From Bacteroidaceae bacterium (GTDB lineage Bacteria > Bacteroidota > Bacteroidia > Bacteroidales > Bacteroidaceae), in assembly GCA_017507105.1 (NCBI GenBank), contig JAFWBM010000003.1:17317-81316 (forward strand): a stretch of 64,000 nucleotides of DNA. The letters are read 5' to 3'. This document shows, piece after piece, positions 22,393 through 32,492 of this stretch. The notes beneath the pieces were generated by a model. It saw nothing but the letters and a program-made list of their open reading frames with translations. It made no database searches and had not been told where the DNA came from. Numbering within the stretch: position 1 is the stretch's first letter; each line of letters begins with the position of its first letter. The position numbers were made by a program, and so were the translations under genes.

Positions 22393-24456
22393 TTAGTTTA
22401 TTACTATCTCGTCGGTGAAGAGCCATGCTCCTGCCCGATCGTTTTTTGTGGCGTGAACACGGATGAATCTAGCTTTGCCATTACATACAACAGAATATTG
22501 TTTGAACATTATTTTGGGAATCTCGTTCGGAATATCTCCCCATACTGTTCCTGCAAGTGTATAATGTTCTCCATCTTCGGATATATATACATCCATCTTT
22601 TTAGGAACATGTACCCATGCTCCTGCCGAGTGCATAAATGATGCACCTACATATTTTATAGGTTGTACAGAGCCTATATCTATTGTTACATCTACATCAT
22701 TCATTGTACCTTGCCAACGTTTGTCTAGGTAGGTCCATCCACCTAATAATCCGTCGGTAAGAGTTACATCTCCGTTTGCTTCATATTTAGAATGATATGG
22801 TTGATTGTAGTTGACTTTACACCCTTTACCGGCATGTTCTATAGGCTTTAGCCCCTCTTTACGTTCTCCAAATTCATTTGCAAGATCGAATGTGGTATAT
22901 CCCTGTGCCTGTAGTAGAGAACAAAGTCTTAATGATCGTTTTTTGAAACTCTCATAATCCTTATTTTCGGGCTTGCTCCAACCGGTTTCTGCAATGGCAA
23001 ATGCTCGTGGGTAATACATATATTCGGCATGGCTGTCCTCGGTAACATACTCGCTCCAAAGGTTGCCTTGCAAACCAAGTAGATGTTTTGCCTCCTCTGG
23101 GCTTATACCCTGCTCCAAGGGATCGTACAGATATACTTTCTTCAATGGTGTATAACCTCCAATAGAAACTGGTTCTTTAAACGGTGCATCCTGTGTAAAA
23201 TCGAGGTAACATGTCTCACCGGGTGTCATTATCACATCGTGTCCTGCTTTCATCGCTTTTATACCACCCTCGGTACCACGCCACGACATAACAGTTGCAT
23301 TGGGCGCAAGTCCTCCTTCCAAAATCTCATCCCAACCGATGATTCTACGTCCTTTATTGTTTACAAATTTTTCAATACGATGTATAAGATAACTTTGAAG
23401 TTCATCTACATCCTTGAGTCCCTCGTCTTGCATACGTTTCTTGCAATGAGGACAGTTTCTCCAGCCCTCTTTCACGGCCTCGTCTCCACCTATATGGATA
23501 TACTTCGAAGGAAAAAGCTCTATTACCTCTGTCAGAACATTCTCCAAGAAAGTAAATGTCTCTTCCTTACCTATGCAATAATCCGAATTTTTGTATGGCT
23601 CGCCACTGCACGAGAGTTCGGGATATGCAGCCAGCACCTCTTCGCTATGTCCCGGCATCTCTATGTCGGGAATAACTGTTATATGTCTTGCCTCGGCATA
23701 TTCCAGAATCTCTTTTATATCCTCTTTTGTGTAATATCCACCATATGCTGTAGGGCAATTGCTCTCGCAGTATCTTGTGTCATCGGCCCAATCCATCCAC
23801 GACCTATATGGTCTCCATGCTGCATACTCAGTTAGTCTCGGGTAACGCTCTATCTCTATTCTCCAGCCGGCACCGTTTGTCATGTGTAAATGCATCTTGT
23901 TCAGTTTCATGAGTGCCATAGCGTCCATCTGTTTCATAAGAAACTCTTTTGTGCGGAAATGTCTTGAGACATCGAATAAAAGGCCACGATATGTAAAACG
24001 TGGAGTATCGCTTACCGAGCAACACTGGAACTCTCTTTTTAAACCTCCCTCACTCATCTGCAAAATGGTTTGTATTGCATAGAATGCACCGGCTTCATCG
24101 TTTGCTTCTATACTTATACGCTTAGGGGTTATGTTCAGTCTATAGGCCTCGTGATTATTATCTTTCTCCTTTTTATTGCTGATTTCTATTAGGATATTTG
24201 CATTGCGAGCTTTGTCGGCTTGTTGTAGCACCAAAGATGAACTTTTAAGGTATTCATTCAACTTGCAATCCTTTATTCCTTTAATGTAGAATGTTGCACC
24301 ACTCTTAGGTAGTTTATATATACCTTTTGTAATCTCAATGTTTCCAGGAATAGGAATAACACTATAAGGCGAACCGACAGATGGCTGAATGCCATCTGTC
24401 GCGTATAAAGTCACAACAAATATTGTTGCGATTATAGAACTTATAAACTTTCTCAT
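22393..24456 (-). CDS. GH20 beta-N-acetylhexosaminidase with C-terminal carbohydrate-binding-like domain
   Basis: Exported 687-residue glycosidase that should remove terminal beta-GlcNAc or beta-GalNAc by substrate-assisted catalysis. After a signal peptide (~1-20) comes the GH20b domain (~30-150), then the TIM barrel (~153-500) with the catalytic pair Asp325-Glu326 in HIGGDEAVKEGW and a substrate-binding DIEMPGHSEE stretch. Residues ~560-687 look like an F5/8 type C (discoidin) or related beta-sandwich, as seen in SVQPIKYVGASFMHSAGAWVHVPKKMDV, quoted in part as KYVGASFMHSAGAW. It starts 6 bases after the GH84 stop, so the two hexosaminidases are one operon. Likely location: periplasm or cell surface. 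The glycan source could be host mucin, N-glycans or peptidoglycan. Confidence 0.93.
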   Translation of the reverse strand: MRKFISSIIATIFVVTLYATDGIQPSVGSPYSVIPIPGNIEITKGIYKLPKSGATFYIKGIKDCKLNEYLKSSSLVLQQADKARNANILIEISNKKEKDNNHEAYRLNITPKRISIEANDEAGAFYAIQTILQMSEGGLKREFQCCSVSDTPRFTYRGLLFDVSRHFRTKEFLMKQMDAMALMKLNKMHLHMTNGAGWRIEIERYPRLTEYAAWRPYRSWMDWADDTRYCESNCPTAYGGYYTKEDIKEILEYAEARHITVIPDIEMPGHSEEVLAAYPELSCSGEPYKNSDYCIGKEETFTFLENVLTEVIELFPSKYIHIGGDEAVKEGWRNCPHCKKRMQDEGLKDVDELQSYLIHRIEKFVNNKGRRIIGWDEILEGGLAPNATVMSWRGTEGGIKAMKAGHDVIMTPGETCYLDFTQDAPFKEPVSIGGYTPLKKVYLYDPLEQGISPEEAKHLLGLQGNLWSEYVTEDSHAEYMYYPRAFAIAETGWSKPENKDYESFKKRSLRLCSLLQAQGYTTFDLANEFGERKEGLKPIEHAGKGCKVNYNQPYHSKYEANGDVTLTDGLLGGWTYLDKRWQGTMNDVDVTIDIGSVQPIKYVGASFMHSAGAWVHVPKKMDVYISEDGEHYTLAGTVWGDIPNEIPKIMFKQYSVVCNGKARFIRVHATKNDRAGAWLFTDEIVIN

Positions 24457-24462
24457 TATAGT

Positions 24463-27039
24463 TTATTTCTCTGCTTTCTCGGTGATAATCTCGTAAATTT
24501 CCGCTGCACCTTCTATCTTAACCTTAACAACTTTCTTAGCATCGGCTATTTCAATTTTAGAGAAAGGTTTGTCGAGCAGAGTCTCTGCCACTAATTTGCC
24601 TTTCTTGTCCCATTGTGTACATTTTACAGGAACCTGTAGTTTATTCATAAGCAGTGTATATCCTGTTGTTCCTTCTGTCACCTCCATTGTCATATCGATG
24701 CTCTCGCTCTTGTAAGATGTGCCAAGGTTACTATCGAACGCATAAATGGTCTCTTTGGGCTCTTTTGTGTCTAATGCAAAACCGATGTTATCAACACACA
24801 AGGGATTAACATCGAACGAACGGACTGCTGCAAAATTGACACGTTTTGAATCCAATCTTCTAATACGCACATAGCGTGCCTTAACAGGGTCTCCCTCCCA
24901 ATTTATGACATACTGCTTTTGCATATCATCTATCATAGGAGTCCAGTCCTTGCCATTTGCTGAGTACTCGAGTACGGCATGATCGAAATAGTCTACATCA
25001 TCAACAGAGTTACGTCCCTGCAGTATGGATACCTTATGGACATCACGTACACATCTCAAATCTACGCCAATCCAGTCACCGGCCTTCTGTGCCATACCGG
25101 ATGTATAGAATGTAGTGCTATCGTTATCGAACATCAGTTTTGTGAGAATGGTCTTGGCTGTGCTGAAAGAACCAATACCCTTGTAATCCTTAGGAACGTC
25201 ACCTATTAGTTTTTTCAAGAAACCATGTGCCATGTCATCGGTGATATTTTCGTAGAACGGTTGCAGTTTCATTGTACCCGACTTATGTGCATTGTAGTTA
25301 TCCATATCCTCTTTGCTCATCAGGTTCTCAATGAATTTCTCCCAGAAGAGAGCATCGTCACTCTGACTACGATATATGCGAGCGAGTTCTATTGCACGAT
25401 AACCTCTTGTACCTAACTTACCGAATTCTGTAAGCCAAGGACGCAACTCCTTAATTAGAATATGGTTATCGCATCCTTTCTCCATTGTAGCAGGCACGCT
25501 CTCTATCTTCTTGAACTCATTTTCTAATGCTTGTGCCTTTTTATCATCCCAATTTGCTAGTGAGAATGTTTCGGTTTCCCATGACTCATCACGACGATAA
25601 CCATTCTCGGTATCAGCAGAGTGTATTGCAAATGTACGATATGCATCACTTACTTGTGGAGCAAGCTCAACCAAACCTCTCTCCCAACTATCAATAGCAT
25701 TATACGATTCCATGTTCCAGCAATAATCGGCTACACTGTACAAAGCAAGTTTAGATGCCTCGCCATGCTCCATTGGGTTGCTTATGACACCACACACATC
25801 GTTACTTGTAAGCGATGTATCCAAACCATATACAGGACCCTGCATCAAGATGTGACGGACATAGTCTGTTACAGGATAGTTCCACCAATAGTATGCGGGG
25901 CGCTTGATGCGGCTGTTAATGAATTCGAGTGTAGAGGGTGTAAGGTCGCTGCATACAACATCACCGGTCCAGAACACCTTTATATCTTTATAAAGTGTAC
26001 GACCATATATTGCAAGTGCACCGTCCTCGCCGGGTGCTGCCCATAGCTTGGAGTAATCGGTAGGACATACTGTCAAAGGAGATACATCGCCCTTTGCCTT
26101 GACAAAATCGTCAGTAAGACGATTTAGCAGTTCGGTCTGCTTCAAGGGGTTTGTACCATCGCCCTCAATATCGTCGAAGAATACTGCGAAGTGGCGTACA
26201 CCAAGGTCGTACATCAGATTGAATTTATTTACAAGATTCTGATAATCCTCTTCGTTCCATTTGATATCCTTTCCGGGGTGGATTGCCCAAACAAAGTCTA
26301 CTCGGTTGCGGCGGCTTGCCTCAATAAGGTCCTTGATGTTCTGTGCCTCTTTCTCGGGGTAAGGCTCACGCCAATAGGGAGAGCTGTGATAAGGGTCATC
26401 TTTAGGACCATATAGGTAACTGTTCATCTTGAACTTACCATAGAAGTCAATAAGCGATGTACGCACCTCATGAGACCAAGGAGCGCCATAGAAACCTTCG
26501 ACAACACCACGATTAGGCATATCTGGATAGTCGTTTATCTGTGCATAAGGTAGTACTCCCGGGTTAACTTTGTTGTTTAGCAACTGTTTTAATGTCTCAA
26601 TGCCATAAAAAGCACCTCTTTCATCATAACCTATAATAGTGATACCCTTCTTATCTATATTCAATAAGTAGGCACCTGATACCTCTTTGACACCGTTTTT
26701 CTTTGCGATTTTTGTTCCAAAATCAATAGTTAGTTTGGAACCTTTCTTTACCTGTTTGATAAAAGATAGTTCTTCGGTAAACTTCTTCTGCTTATCTTTT
26801 ATAACTAATCCATCTGCAACCTGCAAGGTATTATCCCAATTATATGTAAACACTTGCGGAGTAGGATTGATAACTATGCCTTTATGGTCCAGTTTTTGAC
26901 CGGGAACAGGCAGTACGTCTTGTACTTCGGAACGTTGAGATGCTAGGTCGAATCCATCATCTTGTGCTTGTGTGTTTCCAAGTGCAAAGATTGACAGCGC
27001 ACCTGCAAAAAGCAATTTTCTGTAGCTTAATATACTCAT
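24463..27039 (-). CDS. GH84 beta-N-acetylglucosaminidase (O-GlcNAcase/NagJ-like)
   Basis: An 858-residue exported glycosidase of the O-GlcNAcase/hyaluronidase family. Order: signal peptide (~1-25), GH84 N-terminal (GH20b-like) domain (~50-165), catalytic TIM barrel (~170-460), helical region, and an F5/8-type-C-like sandwich (~640-760) before a short C-terminal domain. The active-site opening NRGVVEGFYGAPW (176-188) and the catalytic aspartate pair Asp289-Asp290 in VFFDDIEGD match the well-studied Bacteroides thetaiotaomicron GH84 enzyme. It probably acts on terminal beta-GlcNAc of host glycans. It is the first gene of the operon, followed by GH20 at 22393-24456. A possible -7 box lies at 27209-27216, leaving a long leader. 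Confidence 0.94.
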   Translation of the reverse strand: MSILSYRKLLFAGALSIFALGNTQAQDDGFDLASQRSEVQDVLPVPGQKLDHKGIVINPTPQVFTYNWDNTLQVADGLVIKDKQKKFTEELSFIKQVKKGSKLTIDFGTKIAKKNGVKEVSGAYLLNIDKKGITIIGYDERGAFYGIETLKQLLNNKVNPGVLPYAQINDYPDMPNRGVVEGFYGAPWSHEVRTSLIDFYGKFKMNSYLYGPKDDPYHSSPYWREPYPEKEAQNIKDLIEASRRNRVDFVWAIHPGKDIKWNEEDYQNLVNKFNLMYDLGVRHFAVFFDDIEGDGTNPLKQTELLNRLTDDFVKAKGDVSPLTVCPTDYSKLWAAPGEDGALAIYGRTLYKDIKVFWTGDVVCSDLTPSTLEFINSRIKRPAYYWWNYPVTDYVRHILMQGPVYGLDTSLTSNDVCGVISNPMEHGEASKLALYSVADYCWNMESYNAIDSWERGLVELAPQVSDAYRTFAIHSADTENGYRRDESWETETFSLANWDDKKAQALENEFKKIESVPATMEKGCDNHILIKELRPWLTEFGKLGTRGYRAIELARIYRSQSDDALFWEKFIENLMSKEDMDNYNAHKSGTMKLQPFYENITDDMAHGFLKKLIGDVPKDYKGIGSFSTAKTILTKLMFDNDSTTFYTSGMAQKAGDWIGVDLRCVRDVHKVSILQGRNSVDDVDYFDHAVLEYSANGKDWTPMIDDMQKQYVINWEGDPVKARYVRIRRLDSKRVNFAAVRSFDVNPLCVDNIGFALDTKEPKETIYAFDSNLGTSYKSESIDMTMEVTEGTTGYTLLMNKLQVPVKCTQWDKKGKLVAETLLDKPFSKIEIADAKKVVKVKIEGAAEIYEIITEKAEK

Positions 27040-27470
27040 ATTTATAAATTTAGTGTGTTGTTAATTCTCTCTCTTATATAATATATTCGTACAGAATATA
27101 TAAATTACATTGAATGATATCCCCGATATATAGCAACATACAAGCAAGAAATGTAAAATAGATTTAATATTTCTTACAGCGGATGTAGACTATGTTCGCA
27201 AATTATCGCAAATATAGTGAAAATAAAATAAAGGGATGGTAATGTCTATTAAAATATGAATTTAAAAGTAATAATTTGCATCACAACAAATTATTTTAAA
27301 ACCGGGCAACAGAAAGTGAGATGGAATAAGGTGGTGAGATAAATAAAGTCTAATGAATTGAATAATATTTGTGTAATGCTTATCTATTTACAGACAATAA
27401 TAAATCACAAAATAGAGTAAATATTGTTCTGTTTTTTCGTATCTTAGCAAAATGTAAACAGATATAGATT
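27040..27470. other. Divergent intergenic region, 431 bases
   Basis: AT-rich region between the leftward GH84 gene and the rightward threonine aldolase gene. On the minus strand TATATTTG (27209-27216) matches the -7 consensus and may drive the GH84 operon with a leader of roughly 165 bases. A small palindrome, ATATATTC/GAATATAT (27081-27088 and 27094-27101), lies within that leader and could be an operator. On the plus strand TATCTTAG (27440-27447) is a one-mismatch -7 box for the aldolase gene. No ORF or structured RNA was recognised. Confidence 0.45.
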
Positions 27471-28514
27471 ATGATAAGATTCGATTCCGATTATATTGAG
27501 GGCGCACATCCCGCCATTCTCGATGCTCTTGTAAGAACTAATTTTGAACAGACTGCCGGATATGGTGTGGACAAATTTTGTCAGGAGGCAAGAGAGATTA
27601 TAAGGAGACATTGCAAGGACGATTCTCTTGGTGTTGAGTTTCTTGTTGGTGGAACACAGACAAATGTAACTGTAATTGACGCATTTTTGCATAGCTATCA
27701 AGGTGTCATATCGGCAGATAGCGGGCATATCAATGTACACGAGACGGGTGCTCCTGAAGCAACCGGACACAAGGTTATAGCTTTGCCTTCTCCTGATGGA
27801 CGTTTGTCACTCCAACAAATAAAGGATTGCTATGAGGCACATTGGAATGATCCGGCTCACGAACATACCGTACAACCCGGAATGGTATATCTATCTTGTC
27901 CGGCAGAGAACGGACTGATATACAAGAAGGCTGAATTGGAATCTATATCGGAATATTGTCACGCAAACGGTATCTATCTGTTTGTCGACGGAGCGCGTAT
28001 GGGATATGGGTTGCAATCGGATGAGTGTGACTTTACTCTTGCCGACTTAGCGCGTATGTGCGATGTCTTCTATATTGGAGGAACAAAGGTGGGTGCTCTC
28101 TTTGGAGAGGCTGTTGTTTTCAGAAACAAGGAGATGCAACGCAGTTTCAGATATGCAATAAAACAGCATGGTGGCATGCTTGCAAAAGGACGTTTACTTG
28201 GTATACAGTTTGCAACGTTACTTAAAGATGGTGATGAGTGTCTATATTTCAAATTGGCAAGGCATGCCGACTGTATGGCACAGCAGATTAAGAATAGTTT
28301 TATTGCAAAAGGCATAAGGATGTGGAATGATTCTGCCACAAATATGCAGTTCCCAATATTAACAAAAGAGCAGCAGAAATTTCTTGCACAGGATTTTGTT
28401 TTTGAATATTGGGGAAAGTATGATGATAAGTGTGATGTTGTACGCTTCTGTACGAGTTGGGCAACACGTCAAGAGTCTGTTGATAAACTTTGTAAAGTTA
28501 TTGAGAAGTTATAG
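27471..28514 (+). CDS. ltaE: Low-specificity L-threonine aldolase
   Basis: PLP enzyme cleaving threonine (or allo-threonine) to glycine and acetaldehyde in the cytoplasm. Its 347 residues fit the family. Marks include the N-terminal FDSDYIEGAHP, GGTQTNVTVIDAF, DSGHINVHETGA, the PLP-binding Asp173 in FVDGARMGYG and the Schiff-base Lys206 in YIGGTKVGALFGEA. The gene for a prolyl-tRNA deacylase-like protein starts 2 bases after its stop, so the two are co-transcribed. Beta-eliminating lyases are related, but the motif set fits threonine aldolase better. Confidence 0.92.
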   Translation: MIRFDSDYIEGAHPAILDALVRTNFEQTAGYGVDKFCQEAREIIRRHCKDDSLGVEFLVGGTQTNVTVIDAFLHSYQGVISADSGHINVHETGAPEATGHKVIALPSPDGRLSLQQIKDCYEAHWNDPAHEHTVQPGMVYLSCPAENGLIYKKAELESISEYCHANGIYLFVDGARMGYGLQSDECDFTLADLARMCDVFYIGGTKVGALFGEAVVFRNKEMQRSFRYAIKQHGGMLAKGRLLGIQFATLLKDGDECLYFKLARHADCMAQQIKNSFIAKGIRMWNDSATNMQFPILTKEQQKFLAQDFVFEYWGKYDDKCDVVRFCTSWATRQESVDKLCKVIEKL

Positions 28515-28516
28515 AG

Positions 28517-29017
28517 ATGGATAATAAAAGCAGAATAGAGATTGTACTCGATTATCTGAACAATAACCGTATTAAATATTCATGGTATACCCATGAAGAG
28601 GCACCTACTATTGAGATTGCACGTGGTCAGTGGCATAACGATGGTTCTAAGCATTGTAAAAATCTCTTTTTTAGAAACCATAAGGGAAATAGACATTATT
28701 TGGTTATCTTGGACTGCGAATACAATCTCGATATCCATGATTTGGAAAAACGATTACATCAAGGTAAATTATCGTTTGCTTCACCACAGAGAATGGAACG
28801 TTATCTGGGACTCACACCCGGTTCAGTATCGCCTTTCGGTTTGATAAATGATTGTGAGAACCATGTGCATCTATTCATTGATGCCAACCTCAAGAAATAT
28901 GAATCACTAAGTTTTCACCCTAACGACAACCATGCTACGGTGGTAATATCGTCAGGCGAATTCATGCGTTATCTCGAAATGGTTGGCAACAGTTATGAGT
29001 TTATTGAGTTGTATTAA
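28517..29017 (+). CDS. YbaK/ProX-type aminoacyl-tRNA deacylase (PrdX-like)
   Basis: A 166-residue stand-alone editing domain related to PrdX/ProXp-ala, which removes alanine mischarged on tRNA-Pro. Seen: HEEAPTIE (about 26-33), the KHCKNLFFRNHKG segment with a conserved Lys around 45-48, and LSFASPQRMERYLGLTPGSVSPFGLIND, which forms the substrate pocket (LTPGSVSPFGL is the diagnostic part). It is translated right after the threonine aldolase gene. Its 3' end overlaps the convergent PAP2 gene by 4 bases. The exact tRNA substrate (Ala, Ser or Cys on tRNA-Pro) cannot be read from sequence. Confidence 0.88.
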   Translation: MDNKSRIEIVLDYLNNNRIKYSWYTHEEAPTIEIARGQWHNDGSKHCKNLFFRNHKGNRHYLVILDCEYNLDIHDLEKRLHQGKLSFASPQRMERYLGLTPGSVSPFGLINDCENHVHLFIDANLKKYESLSFHPNDNHATVVISSGEFMRYLEMVGNSYEFIELY

Positions 29018-29724
29018 TGCTGCTGTAACACAAAGAATGCTATTACTGGTATAGCAACAAATGTACCATATAGTGTTATAAGCAACAGATGGACGTCTGA
29101 TACCAGATATCCACTCTTTGTATATTGTGTAGATATCCAGTCTCTATTGCCTGCATTACGTATCTTTTTACAAAGATATTTGAATAAACGATACATTAGC
29201 ACACCGACAACCACACCAACAATGATTCCTGCAATGATATCTCCTGGATAGTGTACACCAAGATATATTCTTGAATAAGAATTGAGAACAGCCCATATAA
29301 TTAGCGAGATGGATAGCGCATGGTTACGTATTAGCAACATTGCGAAGACTGCTATTCCAAAGGAGTTTGCAGCGTGGCTCGACATAAAGCCATATGAGGC
29401 ACAACGATAACCATTTACTACATCAACTATATACATCAACTCAGGATCACGGGTTGGTCTGAACCTTTCAAAGAAAGGTTTACATATGGTTGATGTTATG
29501 CCATCTGTTAGTACAAAAACCATTGCTATCACTACCGCAAGCACCAAAAACGTATTTATGTTGTTATTCTTGATTAGTACATATAATAACATTATAGCAA
29601 GTGGAATCCACACAATGGTTGTTGTATATACAGTAAAACATCCATCCCAAAAAAGTGAATCACTGCCATTAAGCGCAAGCAATAAATACTTGTCAATCTC
29701 TATCAGTTGTTCTAAATTAAACAT
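29014..29724 (-). CDS. PAP2 family membrane phosphatase
   Basis: A 236-residue integral membrane protein with about five to six hydrophobic segments. The three phosphatase motifs are present: KPFFERFRP (82-90), SSHAA with catalytic His117 (115-119; Ser replaces the common Pro-Ser-Gly), and SRIYLGVHYPGD (151-162) with the nucleophilic His158 and Asp162. Substrates in this family include undecaprenyl diphosphate, phosphatidic acid and lipid A phosphates. It lies 20 bases after batE on the same strand, so it is probably the last gene of the Bat operon. The stop overlaps the convergent deacylase gene by 4 bases. Confidence 0.9.
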   Translation of the reverse strand: MFNLEQLIEIDKYLLLALNGSDSLFWDGCFTVYTTTIVWIPLAIMLLYVLIKNNNINTFLVLAVVIAMVFVLTDGITSTICKPFFERFRPTRDPELMYIVDVVNGYRCASYGFMSSHAANSFGIAVFAMLLIRNHALSISLIIWAVLNSYSRIYLGVHYPGDIIAGIIVGVVVGVLMYRLFKYLCKKIRNAGNRDWISTQYTKSGYLVSDVHLLLITLYGTFVAIPVIAFFVLQQH

Positions 29725-29744
29725 TGTATAACATCTTTTCTATG

Positions 29745-30539
29745 TCAGATACGCTCTATTGCTGTTGTAGGTAACCAACCAATGGTTCCATCCTCGAGCT
29801 CAATCTCTTTCCATCCATTCATGCTGTCATCGATAATTGTCACCTTACGACCTTCATGTATAACAAATAGATTGGTTCCCGATTCATCGGGAGTGCTTTT
29901 GGCTGTTACGCTTGGTACTATAACTATTGCGTTCTTTCTGTTTGTTAGCTTGTCGTAGTGTGTATAGGATGCTACGTTAGAGAATATTGTAACAAATAGC
30001 ATAACAATTGCAATGCCAAATCCGAATTTCCGCATAGAGATATGGCTATTGAAAAGGAAAAAGAGGATAGCGATGAGCATAACAATAAATGATATGATAC
30101 CTATTATGCTCCATGTGACAATACTCATTGAGTTTATAATGACTTTTATCCACTCTACAAAAAAGACCTTGAATCCTTGTGAAACTTTATCTACAGTCTT
30201 GCTCTGTGCAAGTTCAAGGTTAAAACGTGTATTCTTATCCGAGGGGTCAAGTAACAAAGCACGCTCATAATTTAATATAGCTTTGGCAATCTCATCACTC
30301 TTGTAATATGCATTACCTAAATTATAGTACAGTGTTGCAGCCTCTCCATCTTTTTCAAGAATTGTCTCGTAGATAGAAATAGCTGTTGTATAGTCTCCTT
30401 TTGCATAAGCACTATCACCATCTGCAATATTGGGTATATATGTTTGAAGATTGGTATTCTGCTCCACATATGTACTGTCTTGTGCAGTAAGCAACAATGG
30501 GAGAGTGGCAAACAAAATGTATATCGCAATCCTTTTCAT
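29745..30539 (-). CDS. batE: BatE: TPR and SH3-domain envelope protein
   Basis: A 264-residue Bat operon protein, exported by a signal peptide (~1-20). TPR repeats follow (~37-110: YAKGDYTTAISIYETIL and YYNLGNAYYKSDEIAKAILNYERALLLDP), then two membrane segments (~141-163 and 173-189) and a bacterial SH3 domain (~202-264) ending GTIGWLPTTAIERI. The SH3 domain may bind peptidoglycan or a partner. The gene starts 14 bases after batD. Bat proteins were linked to aerotolerance in Bacteroides fragilis, but their biochemical role is unsettled. Confidence 0.88.
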   Translation of the reverse strand: MKRIAIYILFATLPLLLTAQDSTYVEQNTNLQTYIPNIADGDSAYAKGDYTTAISIYETILEKDGEAATLYYNLGNAYYKSDEIAKAILNYERALLLDPSDKNTRFNLELAQSKTVDKVSQGFKVFFVEWIKVIINSMSIVTWSIIGIISFIVMLIAILFFLFNSHISMRKFGFGIAIVMLFVTIFSNVASYTHYDKLTNRKNAIVIVPSVTAKSTPDESGTNLFVIHEGRKVTIIDDSMNGWKEIELEDGTIGWLPTTAIERI

Positions 30540-30553
30540 CTCTATTCTCGAAT

Positions 30554-32374
30554 TTATTTTCTAATACTATTCTCTAATTTGTCTATTATCTGTATAGACA
30601 TCTTATATATGTTATCCATTGTTGCAGCTGCGTCTCCCGGAGCATATTGCGCAAACTCAGCCTCACTAATAACTCTTTCAACCTCTTTTACCTCTTCAGC
30701 AGAAACGCCTTTGGTAGTAAGTTCCGCAGCGATGTTATCTTTGGTAAGACGAGATAAAGGAATGTTTAATTTATCACTCAAATACCCCCAAAGAGCTTTA
30801 AGTATTTCTTCATAGAACTCACGTTCTCTGTTATCTTTCAATAACTTATTGGCGAGCTTTAAACGCTTTACTGCTACTTTGTTGGCTTTTTTGGTACGCA
30901 TACGTGCAATGTTTGCATTTTCCGCAACCTGTTTATAATGAACAACAATATAAACAACGAAACATAGTAGTGGTATGATGTAACATAAAATCCAACGCAT
31001 TGATGCAAAAAGATAATCACCCTTTTGGGTCAATGCATAGCTACCTGTCTCTATGTATCGGATATCCTGACCTAACATCTTAAGCTCTTCTTTGCTTACG
31101 AACGAAGCAACAGTCTCATTTCCGTTTTCCTTACCTTTCTGAACATTTAAAGTGTAGATGTCTGTAGTTATAGTCTTGTACTGCTTACTCTTTATGTCGA
31201 AATAAGAGAATTTTATGGAGGGTATGGTAAATGTACCACCATGTCGGGGTATAGCAAGGTACTCTATAACCTTGTTACCTTGAAATCCCTCACGTGTAAG
31301 TTTGAAACGGTTATCTATTTTGGGGTCGTATATCTCGAAGTCTTCAGGAAATTCAACCTCCGGAGTCTTAATGAGCTTCATGTTTCCTATTCCGGATATT
31401 ACGAGACGTAATGTAACAGCTTCGTTAGCCTTCAACTCGGTTGTATTGATTGTACTTGAAATTGAGAAGTTGCCTACTCCACCCGAAAAATCAGTCGGTT
31501 TATTAGACGGTAATTCCGATACATTCAATTTAAGTGATGGAGTCTTTATTGTCTTCTTAACCTCTACATATCTAGGACCACCATTCATGAAAAAGTCAAA
31601 TGGATCCATGCTGGCACCGGTCTGCATGGTAACAACTCCCTCATATTCAACAGAAGGTATCTCTATCTCTCCACTCTGCTGTGGGAACAATACAAACTGA
31701 CTCCAAGTTATTACCCTATAATTACGTCCATTATAGTGTTCCAAACTCCACTCTTTGTTCTGTGGCAAATCAATCTCCTGTATTTGGAAACCTTTGAGTG
31801 GCGGCATCTTTCCGTTCAATGCGGTAAGGTTAACCAATGAGTATATTTTGTAGGTCAGCAGAACAGCCTCTTGCTCGAATACATTATGTTTGCTCAAGGT
31901 TGCAGTCATAAAAAGGTCATCCTTAGAAATATTTACCGACGACGAGCCATTGCTTTGTCTGCGTGAACCTTTAGAGTTCTGCGATGCTTTGTCGGCTGGC
32001 AAAACCTTTATTTTTCTGCTATTCGATTTATACTGTTTGCCATCAACCTCTATTGTTGCAACAGGAATTGCAAATGTGCCCTCTTTGGTCGGCTGCAATA
32101 TGTAATTGAATGTCACAGTGTGCGATGTTACACTTTGGCCATTTATAGATTGCATGCTCATGGATGTAGAACGGTTGGGACCCGATAATATCTCAAAACC
32201 ATCAAATGAGACACGAGGTTCTTTTACATTACCCCTGTTAACTGTATAACTGACCCTAAAGTGTTGGTTAAGGGCAACAGCCTCTGGGGCCGATACCACA
32301 AACGACACTTCATCGGCAATAATGGCCGTAAATGTTGTCAGAATCAAAGATATTGTCAATATTAACCTTTTCAT
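30554..32374 (-). CDS. batD: BatD: oxygen-tolerance envelope protein
   Basis: A 606-residue protein with a signal peptide ending near TAIIADEV, a long periplasmic part of immunoglobulin-like beta-sandwich repeats (for instance VSFVVSAPEAVALNQHFRVSYTV and LKANEAVTLRLVISGIGNMK), and a single membrane segment around residue 465-485 (WILCYIIPLLCFVVYIVVHY), followed by a cytoplasmic helical tail. This matches BatD. ATGs at 32380 and 32374 are both possible; the second gives a standard signal peptide (MKRLILTIS). It is separated from batC by 119 bases, the largest gap in the operon, with no clear promoter there. Confidence 0.9.
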   Translation of the reverse strand: MKRLILTISLILTTFTAIIADEVSFVVSAPEAVALNQHFRVSYTVNRGNVKEPRVSFDGFEILSGPNRSTSMSMQSINGQSVTSHTVTFNYILQPTKEGTFAIPVATIEVDGKQYKSNSRKIKVLPADKASQNSKGSRRQSNGSSSVNISKDDLFMTATLSKHNVFEQEAVLLTYKIYSLVNLTALNGKMPPLKGFQIQEIDLPQNKEWSLEHYNGRNYRVITWSQFVLFPQQSGEIEIPSVEYEGVVTMQTGASMDPFDFFMNGGPRYVEVKKTIKTPSLKLNVSELPSNKPTDFSGGVGNFSISSTINTTELKANEAVTLRLVISGIGNMKLIKTPEVEFPEDFEIYDPKIDNRFKLTREGFQGNKVIEYLAIPRHGGTFTIPSIKFSYFDIKSKQYKTITTDIYTLNVQKGKENGNETVASFVSKEELKMLGQDIRYIETGSYALTQKGDYLFASMRWILCYIIPLLCFVVYIVVHYKQVAENANIARMRTKKANKVAVKRLKLANKLLKDNREREFYEEILKALWGYLSDKLNIPLSRLTKDNIAAELTTKGVSAEEVKEVERVISEAEFAQYAPGDAAATMDNIYKMSIQIIDKLENSIRK

Positions 32375-32492
32375 ATACATTACAAATATGTTGCTAAGTT
32401 AACATAAAGAGATGAGATACATAGCTCTTGATGTTAATAAATGCCTTTTCTTGTTCAATAAAAATCCAAAAACAGCTTTAAATATATATATC

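Noticed and set aside
23083..23835. 250-codon ORF antisense to the GH20 gene
   Set aside because: Opposite the catalytic barrel of a well-supported enzyme; Cys/Tyr/Phe-rich shadow translation.
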